Positions 10,231-21,080 of a stretch of 64,000 bases of DNA are shown piece by piece. The notes beneath the pieces are model-generated. The model did no database searches, was not told the DNA's origin, and worked only from the letters and a program-made list of their open reading frames with translations. Positions within the stretch are counted from its first letter, which is position 1. Each line of letters opens with the position of its first letter. Source of the stretch: Poa pratensis. Lineage: Eukaryota > Streptophyta > Magnoliopsida > Poales > Poaceae. The DNA is taken from positions 140,135,733 through 140,199,732 of the forward strand of contig CAMZMU010000052.1 in the NCBI GenBank assembly GCA_947311845.1, in the 5' to 3' direction. The position numbers were made by a program, and so were the translations under genes.

Positions 10231-12652
10231 TATTTCTTCTTGATGCTCTTTTATATTCAACTCTTATTCCTATGTGAGCATCATTAAAACTATCATGCCT
10301 AGCTATATGGCTATAAAGAAAGCGCTTTACGGGAGGCAACCCGGTTATTTTTATTTGTGATTTTCTTTGTGTCCTCTTGCTGTAACAAGAGACTTAGTTT
10401 TAGTTTAGTTTCTGAATTTTTAATAAAGTGCCAAGTTTTACTCATTTTGGTTTGAAAAAGTTGCTTATAGAGTTCGGAGATTTTATTCCTGCACGAATCG
10501 TGCACGGTATGATTTTTAATTTTATTCTGTAAATCCGAATGGCTCATATTTGAACTGTAGTTGCAACTTTTCATCCTCTGTATGCATGAATGTTTTCGGA
10601 ATTTTTCGACAAAGTTTAGTAGGTAGAAAAATACGTTTTGCTGCTGATGTTTTCTGGACAGATTCTGTCCATTTTGTTTGATGCATGCTTTGAGCTTTTA
10701 ACTTGAATCTTTTTGATCCAATTGAGTTTATGAGTAGGCATACAACATTATACACTTTCTGGACATTCATATGAATTTTTGTTTAAGGATTATATGCAGC
10801 AAGAAATCTATTTGTTTATCACTACTAATGCACCCCACAGAAAAGAAATGGGAGAAACGTGTTTTGAATTTTTTTCACAGGATTGGAGGAGATGCACAAA
10901 GAGCTATCCAAGGATGGTGAAGACCATAAGCTTGGGATGTGAAGACAACCCCACTGGACCTACACACTCTCGGTTTGCACACGTCTAACTTCTGTTTTTC
11001 GATCGAAACACTTTATCGCATAAACTTGGAGCGTCTTTTTTTTGTTTGTTTGATTTATTTTTATTTTGTGAGACCACCACATTATCATTTATATATGAAA
11101 GAGCTACTGGAAATATGGTTTGAATTATGTTGGATGTTATTATAAGATTGGGAAAAGGGATGTTTGAGTTGATTTTAAAAGATACATATAGTTGCATGAT
11201 TCATGAGCTTGTTAATGAGTAATAATTTGCAAATGCTTTATCAAGAGCTATCTCTTATTCATGTTTTGATGCTGAATGTTATTTTACTTTGTTTAACATG
11301 GATTGGTTAGTTTTATGGACACTCATGCATACATTTAGATGGTCAACTTTCTCCCTCTTGCTAGCCCAAAAATCCAACAAGTAAAAACTTGTTTCCAACA
11401 CCTTCAACCAAAGTTATTCCAGTGAGTCCACCATATCTACCTATTAGCTTTATGCTATTCCGAGTATGTTTATCATGTTATTTGTGTTATCTATACCTCT
11501 GAATGAAAATGTTTATGTTATTGATTGTTATGTAAAAGTTGGTTATATAGCTCTCACGAACTTGATGCACACTTTACTTTTATTGCATAAATAAAACATG
11601 ACCCATTGTGATTAAGATTATGATGTTGTGGGCTTGAAAATGTCCAAGGTTGGGATTTAGCTCATATGTGCTGTCACATGGCAAGCTTTCAACATGCTCT
11701 TCATTTCATTTAGTTGATATCATGTGCTTTTGTTTATGGTTGCTTATCATGGTGAAATAAATGTGGAAGTAAAGCAAGTTTAAATGAGTTTGTATATATG
11801 GTTAGAGAGACGCCTGGGCCGCTAATCTAAGACATGCATCATTCATGGTGGAAATTTACTTACATACTATGGTGAACCTTCTGTGATACACCTTACAATA
11901 AAAAGCTATCCAAATGGTAAATAAAAAGGGTGTTGAGATTGTTCATTTTGTTTGTTTGTCTTGTCATTTTGATATGGGCTTGTTCCATATCCTGGGACAA
12001 GAGGTACCCCAGTTGACGCTCTTAATGCTGATATTATACTTACAATGATATTTAACTTGAACTTGCTTTGTGTCCCAAGTTGAGTAACACCATGGTGTAG
12101 GTACTTGTATTCAAGGGGCATGAGACATTCAACCTTTACTTTGTCAAGCACACTACTCATATTTGCTTTCACTTTAAACTTTAATCATTCAAGATGCTAT
12201 GATAGGGGTAATGAGAGCTTGACACCAAGGATTACCACATTGCAATCAACAACTTAAGTAGAAGAGTTTCGAAGTTAGATGAAACTTATGCATGCTTTAT
12301 CTCTACTCATATATATATCTTTCCAAAGTGTCCATCTTTTATATTCAAAATTTCATCAATACTCTATGACCATTGTAGGATGTTCTTACTTATCATTACG
12401 CATACATGTGGTCCATAGTACTTTCTTTCATGTTACACTTTGTGAATTATCATTGAACATCCTTGCATTGAATACTTGATATTACTTCATAATCTATCTT
12501 GCATATTGCTACTCCTTTGAAGAATGAATCATTTGACTCTATGTAGCAATAGTAATCATCTTTGATATCCATCGATAGTATTAAAGTGCAAAGTCCATGT
12601 TAGTTTATAACCTTCATACTCGAGGACGAGTATAGGTTAAGCTTGGGGATGT
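10231..12652 (+). other. Interior of nested element, non-coding
   Basis: AT-rich sequence with no frame resembling gag, protease, reverse transcriptase or integrase. Just before the 3' LTR the run AAGCTTGGGGATG (about 12639-12651) is the probable polypurine tract. Confidence 0.6.
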
Positions 12653-14164
12653 TGATGCATGTAAAATGCATACATGAACTTTGCATTATTTTACTTATAT
12701 TCCAATCATATTTGCATCATATAAGGGTTATATACTTGTTTTATAACGATTTTGGGAATATTTCATAGTTTTCCTATTTTTATGGAATTAACCCTGCACA
12801 GGCAGAAAACGTCTATTTTAGTGTTTCAGACTTTCCGGGAGCTTCAGGACTCCAAAAAGGGAAGGCCAAAGAGCACGGTTCAGAATTTTTGACACGAACG
12901 CAATGGGCTCAAAATGAAGACCAGAAGCTCAGCCAGCTGGAAGTTACATGGTCCCACGTGGCCCCCTGTACCTGGCCACGTGGGCCCACCTCTTTTGGGC
13001 CTCGTGGCTCCGATGTCGTCCGTTTTCGTCTTCGTGGCTTCATCTTGACCTAAAACCGACTATAAAAATAGTTCCCCGAGGAGTTCCGTGAGGAGGCGGC
13101 GGAGAAACAGAAAACCAAGAAACATGAGACAGAAGGCTGCCGCCGGAGAAGATCGGAGGGGGGAACGCCGCCGGAATCACCTCCGGAGGGCTCCTCCATC
13201 CCCCCTCCGGAGTATCCATCAACACCACCGTCAAGATCAGCACCATCTTCATCAACCTCTCCATCAAGTGTGCTCACCATGACCATGTGTGAGTAGTTTC
13301 CACCGAGGCTGAGGGCTCTAACGGTAGCTATGTGGTTCATCTCTCTCCCATGGTGTGATCTTTATGTGATCATGAGCTTTGTAATCTAGTTAGATCCATG
13401 GATGTTACTCTGCGTTGTCTTATGATTTATGCTACTTGAGTGGTTTTATTAATGTAAACTCTGGAGTCACCTTTGTCCCATGGTGCGAACTTGACAGTGT
13501 GCGCACCGTTTGTGACTCTTAGGCTAAAGTTTACAGGAATACTTATCATGAGCTATTATTTGTGTTGGATGTCTCTATGAAATTGTGGTGTTTGTCTAGT
13601 ACTATTTTGGGGCGCTCTTAGTGACATTGGGGTCCCCTAGATGTGGAATGCAACTTTAAGGTGTGCTTTTGTAGCCCTACACAATGAATTGGTGTTTGTT
13701 ATCCAACATGAGAATAGTTCAGAGTAGCATAGTGAAGAGGAAATATCTATGTATTCAATTATATTATAATTGTTGAGAGTGTCCACTAGTGAAAGTATGA
13801 CCCTAGGCCTTATTTCCAAGCATTGAAACACCGTTTGCTCTCATTTTGGCTCAAGTTTGCTTGCTGCCATTTTTATTTCAGATTGCAATTACCACTTATA
13901 ATCATCCATATTACTTGTATTTCACTATATCTTCGCCGAACTAGTGCACCTATACATCCGACAAGTGTATTACGTGTGTTGGGGACACAAGAGACTTCTT
14001 GTATCTTAATTGCAGGGTTGCTTGAGAGGGATTATTTTGACCTATACCTCCTTGAGTTCGATAAACCTTGGTTATTCACTTAAGGGAAACTTGTTGTTGT
14101 TCTACAAACCTCTGCACTTGGAGGCCAACACTGTCTACAAGAATAGAAGCGTTCGTAGACATTA
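12653..14164 (+). repeat. 3' LTR of nested element
   Basis: Starts TGATGCATG and ends GTAGACATTA, where the 5' copy ends CATCA, so the terminal CA has mutated to TA. AGAAG follows directly. Confidence 0.92.
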
Positions 14165-14660
14165 AGAAGATTATCAGTCGGTTTGGCTATCCTCACAGTA
14201 TCATCACAGATAATGGAACCAATATGTCACTCGGCGAAACAGAGATATTCTGCAAGGAGACGGGAATTAGATTGGACCTTGCTTCTGTTGCACATCCACA
14301 TGCCAATGGGCAGGTACAGAGCAGTAATCAAGAAATTCTGAAGGCATATGGGGCCTGGGTGAAAGAGTTACCTGCAGTGAAAGAGTTCGAGTTCCATTCT
14401 GAATCAAACCAAGGCTTCGAGTTCCATTGTTGAAAGCATATGGGGCCTGGGTGAAAGAGTTACCTGCAGTGGTTTGGGGGATCAACACAACTCCAAATAG
14501 ATCGACCAAGCGTACGCCGTTCTTTCTGGTTTATGGAGTTGAGGCAGTGTTGCCGAGTGATATAGTTCATGACTCGCCAAGAGTGGCGGCATATGTGGAG
14601 TCAAGCAATGCAGTTGCAAGAGAAGATTCGGTTGATGCTCTGGAAGAGGAGCGTGAATAG
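14165..14660 (+). pseudogene. Gypsy integrase, C-terminal half of the catalytic core
   Basis: Continues the frame broken at 7768. It has the second catalytic Asp in the ITDNGT motif. The expected catalytic Glu position (usually in GQVER.N) reads GQVQSSN, so the acidic residue is missing. A 92-bp segment is duplicated in tandem: GCATATGGGGCCTGGG occurs at 14344 and 14436, with an inserted GAGTTCCATT repeat between, which breaks the frame. The frame after the duplication runs to TAG at 14658-14660. Confidence 0.8.
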
Positions 14661-15816
14661 CTTTGGAACGATCTACAGTTTATCAGTAGGATTTGTGGCG
14701 TTATCATAGCCGCCGAGTCAGATCACGCACTTTTCAGGAGGGAGATATGGTTTTGCGCCTGAGACAGAAACAGACAGGGATGCACAAGTTAACGTCTCCA
14801 TGGGAATGACCATTCCTTATCAGTCGGAATTTGCACAATGGTTCGTATTATCTGGTGGATGTGAGGGAGAAAGGCGAAGAGAACACCACAGATCATGCTA
14901 TCCTTCCTATGGAAGAGGTGAAGCGGTCGTGGAACATTTCTCATCTTCGCCCATATTATACCTAGTGAACATGAACCTAGGCCGAGTTATGTAACACACG
15001 ATGTAACACCCAAGAGGTTTCAGACGCGTTCTTTTCCTTACCAGGGTACCTAAGGGGACTGGAAGGTTTTAATGAGGCGGCTTGCTGGCATATCTTTAAT
15101 AAAGAAGCGTATTGAGAAGAAATCTTTTGATGTTTTTACTTTTCATGCATTGTTTATACCTTTTATGCATTATATGTCATGTTATCTAGCTTTGCCCAAA
15201 AGGAATGCTTAGCAGAAACTTCCTATAGTTGTTGCCCAAGAGAGCACGCATAGAGATTTGAGATCAATGGGGTAATGATGCATAGTTTAAGCCTTTACTT
15301 ACAAACATTGATCCAAGACTTGGGGACTTATAAATTACAAATTTACAAGTTACAATCTCAAGACCCGGCTTTTTTATGCCTTTATTTTGTTCTTGGTTAA
15401 ACTTGCCTATCAGTTTGATGTTACTCACAATTTTATGGCCAGATTGCTTACCTGTTAATTCAATCAAATATGATGCCCATACTGGGACTTAGTTTGACCC
15501 TGTTTGGCAGAGAAAATTAGCAACTGAGAAAGTCAAGTGAAAGCCGACTGATAAGAAGCTAAAGATAAACCAAAAGGGTCATCTAAACCATAAAAGTTGT
15601 ATCTATTACAAAAGATCAAGTATTTCATAAGTGCACAGGCACACTATCAAATTTAAGCATAAGTTTAAGACAAGTACTTCGAGCATATTACAATGCCCAT
15701 GAGGCCGAATGATTGTTTCTTGCAGGATTAAAATAAGTTATAACTCGGCTCAGATAGCCGGGTTATTAGACAGCTTGAGCCTCGGCAGAGGCCGTGTTAT
15801 CTTCTGGAGTCTTGGC
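14661..15816 (+). other. Decayed integrase tail and spacer
   Basis: 14661-14990 still resembles the chromodomain-side end of Gypsy polyproteins in short pieces with frame changes. From 15000 to 15816 I see no gene. Confidence 0.45.
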
Positions 15817-17683
15817 CTAGGACTCATCCTGTGCTGGAGCTTGATCTTCTGGAGTGTCTTTTGCAACATCAGTCGACTTATCTGCAATAGGAGTGGTTGA
15901 AGCACGACCTGGAGCAGGGACGACTGGAGTTGTGGAGGTTGGTGCTGCAGCTTTCTTCTTCTTAGCAATGGATTCTCTCAGCTTGGCCAGGAGGTCGAGG
16001 CATTCAGGTTCAGGAGTGGGAATAGGAGTATCTGCTTCATCTATAGCATCCTGGAACACCGACAGATCAAGGTTTTCAGCAACTTTGCTTGCCACATGCC
16101 GAGTCTGGGTGGAGATTTCCTTGAACTCTTTGCCCACAAATTTGGTGCCATCATCGTTGAACTGAGGGAAGCGTTTGATAACAGGAGCCGGGTTAAAACG
16201 AGGATGGTAGGCCTTCGCTAGAGCAAGGCCACGCATAGCACCAACTCGGCATGCTGAGCGCTTCCATAGATCAAGCCATTCATGGATAATTGATAATTGG
16301 TGCAGAGAATCATATATAACCCGAGGAGGAGCAAAGTTACTCTTGACACGCCTAATAATCTCAGTGGTGCCAAACTGGAATTGCCGGATAATTGTGTTCA
16401 GGCAGTTCAGCTTCTCCGGGTAAGTCCTTCGGATAGCAGCATCTTTCTCACCTGAAGAGTAAGTAAAAGCTCGTGAGATTACGCAGTCCGAGTGATAAGG
16501 AAAAAAGTATAGAGAGACAATATTTACCAATGAGTGGATTCAGTATTTCCTTGATGTGGGTCTTCAAGGTGTCCAGATATTTCTCCACACTGATGAGCTT
16601 CTGATAGCATGTGTCATATTTCTCTTGGGACTCTTCCGACTCTTTCTTCAACTTGACATTCTCTTCAGCCAGGGTATCAATTGATTTTCCAAGTCTGAGG
16701 CATGAGTTTCAGTCTCTTTGCGCAGCTTGGTCTCAACTTCGAGGAGTTGGTTGGTCTTGGAGAGTACTTCATTGTTGTGGGACACATATCTCTGTGGAAA
16801 GAAAAGTAATTTAGAAACATGGGGACTGAAATATTTTCAATCGGAAATGGCAAGTAACTCTAGTTGATAGCAAGTAAAATAAAGTAAGAGTGCATTTGTA
16901 CAAGTTACGGATGACTGGCGAGCAGATCACCCGGCACTTGGGGACTGGTATGTTTTCAAAGTTCAAAGTTTATAGCTATAGCAATTTTTTCAAAGTTCCA
17001 GCTGATTGTAGACATATCACCCGAAACTTGGGGGTTATGAGGATTTGAAAGTTTCGCAGTCATGAAAGTTAGAGATATTGAGATATTGACATCAGATAAT
17101 AGCAAGTCCCAGATTATCGTGGACTGATAACCCAGAACTTGGGGACTGGGATATTTTGAAGTTCATAAAGTTGACAAAGACATATATTTACAAGTACCGA
17201 GTGACTAAGGACAGTTTACTCGATACTTGGGGACTAGGTTTGGTATATAAGATATGGAAGAAAAGAGAAGTATACCTGATGCTCGCAGACAAGAGATTCC
17301 ACGAGCTTACTCTCAGAAAGCTTCAAAGTGTTATACTCATTCAGCAGACCTTCAAAGTTGATATTGCCATAATGTGGCATGGTGGAGGCTTCGCCTTTAT
17401 CAGTCGGAGGGGGAGTCAACTTCTTCTCAGGAGCCACAAATTTGGCTGCAGTAGTTTCAGGCACATTCTTTTCAACAAAGCGAGATCCTGTGATCTCAAC
17501 TTTTGGGTCAGTCGGTTTATCGGTAGAAGGGGGCGAGGTTTCCATCTTGTCAGTCGCTTGCTCTTCATGAGCAGGCTCAACATTCTTTTCAGGAGTAGCC
17601 TCCGGGTCATCCTCCTCAACAATGGGAGGGCTCGGAGCACCACTGAGTGTTGCTTTCGCCCTGAAATTACAAGTAAAGATAGT

Positions 17684-18623
17684 TGTCGTCGTGTGGAACA
17701 ACAGATGCCTAGGAGTAGGCTTAAGTTTGGGGCCGATGGACGCTAGAGGATTCGGGGAGGGATAACGAGCAGAATTGCTCACACAGACAAACAGATGAAC
17801 ACGAGGATTTGCCCTGCTTCGGGGCTCTCGTGAGAGATAACACCCCTACTACAGCATCCAGCCTATTTGGTGTATTCTTCCCTCTGTATATGATTTGTAC
17901 AAGTGCTCCATGAGCTGCGCAAAGGTTGCCTCTAAGAGGTCTTCTCTAGCTAGAGTGAGCTTCACGAGGGCAGGGGGAGAAATGAGCCCAAGGGGCTGCT
18001 GTGAGCATTCCCCCTGGTTCTCCTTATATAGGGAGCCCAGGGGACAAGAGGTGGCCCACAGAACACTGTACACGCACTATAGCTGATATGACTAATGGGG
18101 TCTTGTCAACACGATGCATGCATCATGGTGCTGTACCGTCTTCTACACTGTGCTTGCATCACGGGGATGGGCTTGGCACGTCCTGTCTGTCCTTCGTCTT
18201 GTCTTCTAGCACTTGTCTTCGGGATCTCCTAGTCTTCTTCTTATCTTCTAGAGTTGGTGCAGGCGTCGACGTAGAGTGCTGGAGAAGAGGCAGTAGCCGA
18301 CGTAGGGGCAATGATCCGCTCCTGGTGGTCGCAACCGAGGTGTGGAGATATGCCGGCCCAAGGCTGCAGCCGAGCTGTGGAGTCTCGGCCCAGCCGCGGC
18401 CCGCGCGGGAGAGAAGGTGGAGCATCCTCGGCCTGCCCAAGGCAGAGCAACCTCGGCCCAGCCGAGTGGATGGAGTCTCGGCCCGTCCGAGACAGAGCAA
18501 TCTCGGCCCGTCCTGGCTTCTTTTGGTTTTCTTTTATCACTTACCCATTTATTTCCTGTTTCTCTCTTTTATTAACTCTCTAAAACCATTAACTTTGGGG
18601 TACCCAGGATTACATCCCCGACA
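17684..18623 (-). repeat. LTR (3' end of minus-strand element)
   Basis: 940 bases, lacking most of the short GC-rich repeat block found in the other LTR. It contains a TATATA-type sequence near 18035 on the minus strand. Open frames across it are by-products of its GC-rich part. Confidence 0.88.
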
Positions 18624-18699
18624 CTAGTCCCCGAGGCTGTGGGGGACTCGCAGAGTCACGCACAGACTTTCAAAATGAAATAGCAATATTAAAATCTGC

Positions 18700-19050
18700 A
18701 CGTAGACAGTATCTTGCCTGCATGGGCACCATCACTTTTTAAATTGTCAACACGTGCATGCTCGATATATTGCCTGACTGGGCACGGTCATATGCTGATG
18801 TCCTTGCCAACATTGGCAAGTTTGACATATTGCCTGCTTAGGCACTGTCATATGTCGTTTTTTAGCCACTTTGGGCATTTACCGAAGTCGGATGTCAACA
18901 GCATGAGCTGGATTGGCATATTGCCTGCTTGGGCATATCTCATATGTCGGTTTTTAGCCACTTTGGGCATTTACCAAAGCTATATTGGCAGCCTTAGCTG
19001 AACCAACAAACTGCCTGCATGGTCTAAAATGACACTATGCCTTCGTGGGC
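18700..19050. repeat. Degenerate 92-bp repeats in the element interior
   Basis: The block TATGTCG.TTTTTAGCCACT occurs at 18851 and 18943 (period 92), and shorter CATATTGCCTG..GGGCA blocks recur through the stretch. Confidence 0.55.
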
Positions 19051-19149
19051 ATTTGTCAAATGATGAGTTGAGATACTTCTCAACACATGATACTCAGCGA
19101 AATGGGATACCATGATATCTTGATATTTGATGTCATTGCATAATTGAAG

Positions 19150-19445
19150 ATATGAAATAGTGGATAATCTGCTTCGGATATGCTGAACCGAGATACATAG
19201 CTATAGAGATATGGGACGAGGCCATGTTGATATTTTCGAACCAAAATAATTGGTGACAGAGATATGGGGTGATCTATTTTTGATATATCAAACCGACATG
19301 AACGGCGATGGAGATATGGGTTGATGCCCTTGTGATATGCTGAACCGAAATAAACGGTGATGGAGATATAGGTAAATGCCCTGTTGATAGGTTGAACCGA
19401 AATAAACGGTGATAGAGATTTGGGGTGATGCCCTGTTGGTACAAG
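19150..19445. repeat. 52-bp tandem repeat, about five to six copies
   Basis: The core TGAACCGAAATAAACGGTGA and its variants begin at 19184, 19236, 19288, 19341 and 19393, a regular spacing of 52-53 bases. Each unit also carries GGAGATATGGG. The minus strand stays open through the array by chance. Confidence 0.75.
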
Positions 19446-20041
19446 ATATTTTCCAACACAATGATAATCTGATATCGAGTTTTTCTCAGTGATGCTCATT
19501 TCAAATGACATGGTTAGTCGAAACATAGATACAATGAATACTCAAACTTAACAGCAATTCTACTAACAGATGAAAATTACTCTAGCATATGTCGGAAATT
19601 AAATCTAGCAGCAATACTATGCACGAGGGTGCAGACTCGGACTTAACCGAGTCCCCGAATTATTTTTATTATCCAGGAGAAAAAGCTAAACTTGACTGTC
19701 TGGCCAGTCCCTGGGTCACGACATCTCGTTCCCGGGGAAAACAACTAAGCAAGGTACGAAGGGGCAGTCCCCGAGTAGCGTTTGAGATTAACTAATTGTG
19801 CGCGGTGCCAAGGAAAGAAACTCATGGAGCAGTGTTGATGCAGACTGGATGTACAGAACCGACATGAGCCGAGCCATCAAAGGGCAGTTACCTGAGATCT
19901 GTTGATGACGACCATTGGTGGAGGCTGCGCCGGCCACCGCTTACGGTGGCAAGCTAGAGCGCGGGGGTTAATGGTGATGTCGAGTCCCCGAGTTGATGAA
20001 GAAGGTCTCGTCCGAATTTGATTCTGCAAGCGCCACTACCA

Positions 20042-20059
20042 GCCCCACGGTGGGCGCCA
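20042..20059 (-). other. Primer binding site, tRNA-Lys type
   Basis: On the minus strand TGGCGCCCACCGTGGGGC follows the 5' LTR after two bases. It is an exact complement of the plant tRNA-Lys 3' end as I recall it. It fixes the orientation of the element. Confidence 0.8.
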
Positions 20060-20061
20060 AC

Positions 20062-21080
20062 TGTCGTCGTGTGGAACAACAGATGCCTAGGGGTAGGCTT
20101 AAGTTTGGGGCCGATGGACGCTAGAAGATTCGGGGAGGGATAGCGAGCAGAATTGCTCACACAGACAAACAGATGAACACGAGGATTTACCCTGCTTCGG
20201 GGCTCTCGTGAGAGATAACACCCCTACTGCAGCATCTAGCCTATTTGGTGTATTCTTCCCTCTGTATATGATTTGTACAAGTGCTCCATGAGCTGCGCAA
20301 AGGTTGCCTCTAAGAGGTCTTCTCTAGGTAGAGTGAGCTTCACGAGGGCAGGGGAGAAATGAGCCCAAGGGGCTGCTGTGAGCGTTCCCCCTAGTGCTCC
20401 TTATATAGGGAGCCCAGGGAACACTGTACACGCACTATAGATGACATGACTACTGAGGTCTTGTCAACACTATGCATGCGTCATGGAGCTGTACCATCTT
20501 CAGCACTGTGCTTGCATCACGGGGATGGGCTTGGCACGTCATGTCTGTCCTTCGTCTTGTCTTCTAGCACTTGTCTTCGGGATCTCCTAGTCTTCTTCTT
20601 ATCTTCTAGAGTTGGTGCAGGCGTCGATGTAGAGTGCTGGAGAAGAGGCAGTAGCCGACGTAGGGGCAGCGATCCACTCCTGGTGGTCGCAACCGAGGTG
20701 TGGAGATATGCCGACCCAAGGCTGCAGCCGAGCTGTGGAGTCTCGGCCCAGCCGAGTTGCTGGAGTCTCAGCCCAGCCGAGTGGATGGAGTCTCGGCCCA
20801 GCCTAGTTGCTGGAGTTTCGGCCTAGCCGAGTTGATGGAGTCTCGGCCCAGCCGAGGCCTGCGCGGGAGAGAAGGTGGAGCGCCCTCGGCCTGCCCGAGG
20901 CAGAGCAACCTCGGCCCACCCGAGTGGATGGAGTCTCGGTCCGTCCGAGACAGAGCAATCTCGGCCTGCCCTGGCTTCTTTTGCTTTTCCTTTTTCTCTT
21001 ACCCTATTATTTCCTATTTCTCTCTTTTATTAACACCGTAAAACCATTAACTTTGGGGTACCCGGGTTACATCCCCGACA
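20062..21080 (-). repeat. LTR (5' end of minus-strand element)
   Basis: 1019 bases. Compared with the other LTR it has about four extra units of 26 bp containing GGAGTCTCGGCCCAGCCGAG (about 20738-20850), and it lacks about 20 bases near 20417. Confidence 0.88.

Larger units (their letters stand above)
7769..14164 (+). mobile_element. Complete non-autonomous LTR retrotransposon nested in integrase
   Basis: Two LTRs of about 1.51 kb (7769-9281 and 12653-14164) flank a 3.4-kb interior. The 5-bp target duplication AGAAG is intact on both sides (7764-7768 and 14165-14169). The interior has a tRNA-Asp primer site, one short degraded gene and no reverse transcriptase, protease or integrase, so the element needed proteins from another element. 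Length and style recall Triticeae non-autonomous Gypsy-like families, but I do not name one. Confidence 0.92.
17684..21080 (-). mobile_element. Non-coding LTR retrotransposon on the minus strand, nested
   Basis: LTRs at 20062-21080 (5' on the minus strand) and 17684-18623 surround 1.4 kb with no retroelement gene. Flanks are ATAGT on the left (17679-17683) and ACAGT on the right (21081-21085), a 5-bp target duplication with one change. Read on the minus strand the LTRs begin TGTCGGGGATGTAA and end CGACGACA. The element is of the small LARD/TRIM kind and must have been mobilised by another element. Confidence 0.88.

Noticed and set aside
17234..17782. 182-codon minus-strand frame joining LTR and Gypsy sequence
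   Set aside because: Its first part is LTR sequence of the nested element and its second part is an exon of the antisense gene. The fusion is a chance read-through at the insertion border.
19080..19526. 148-codon minus-strand frame
   Set aside because: It lies over the 52-bp tandem array and only repeats its translation. A period of 52 is not a multiple of three, so no real protein repeat results.
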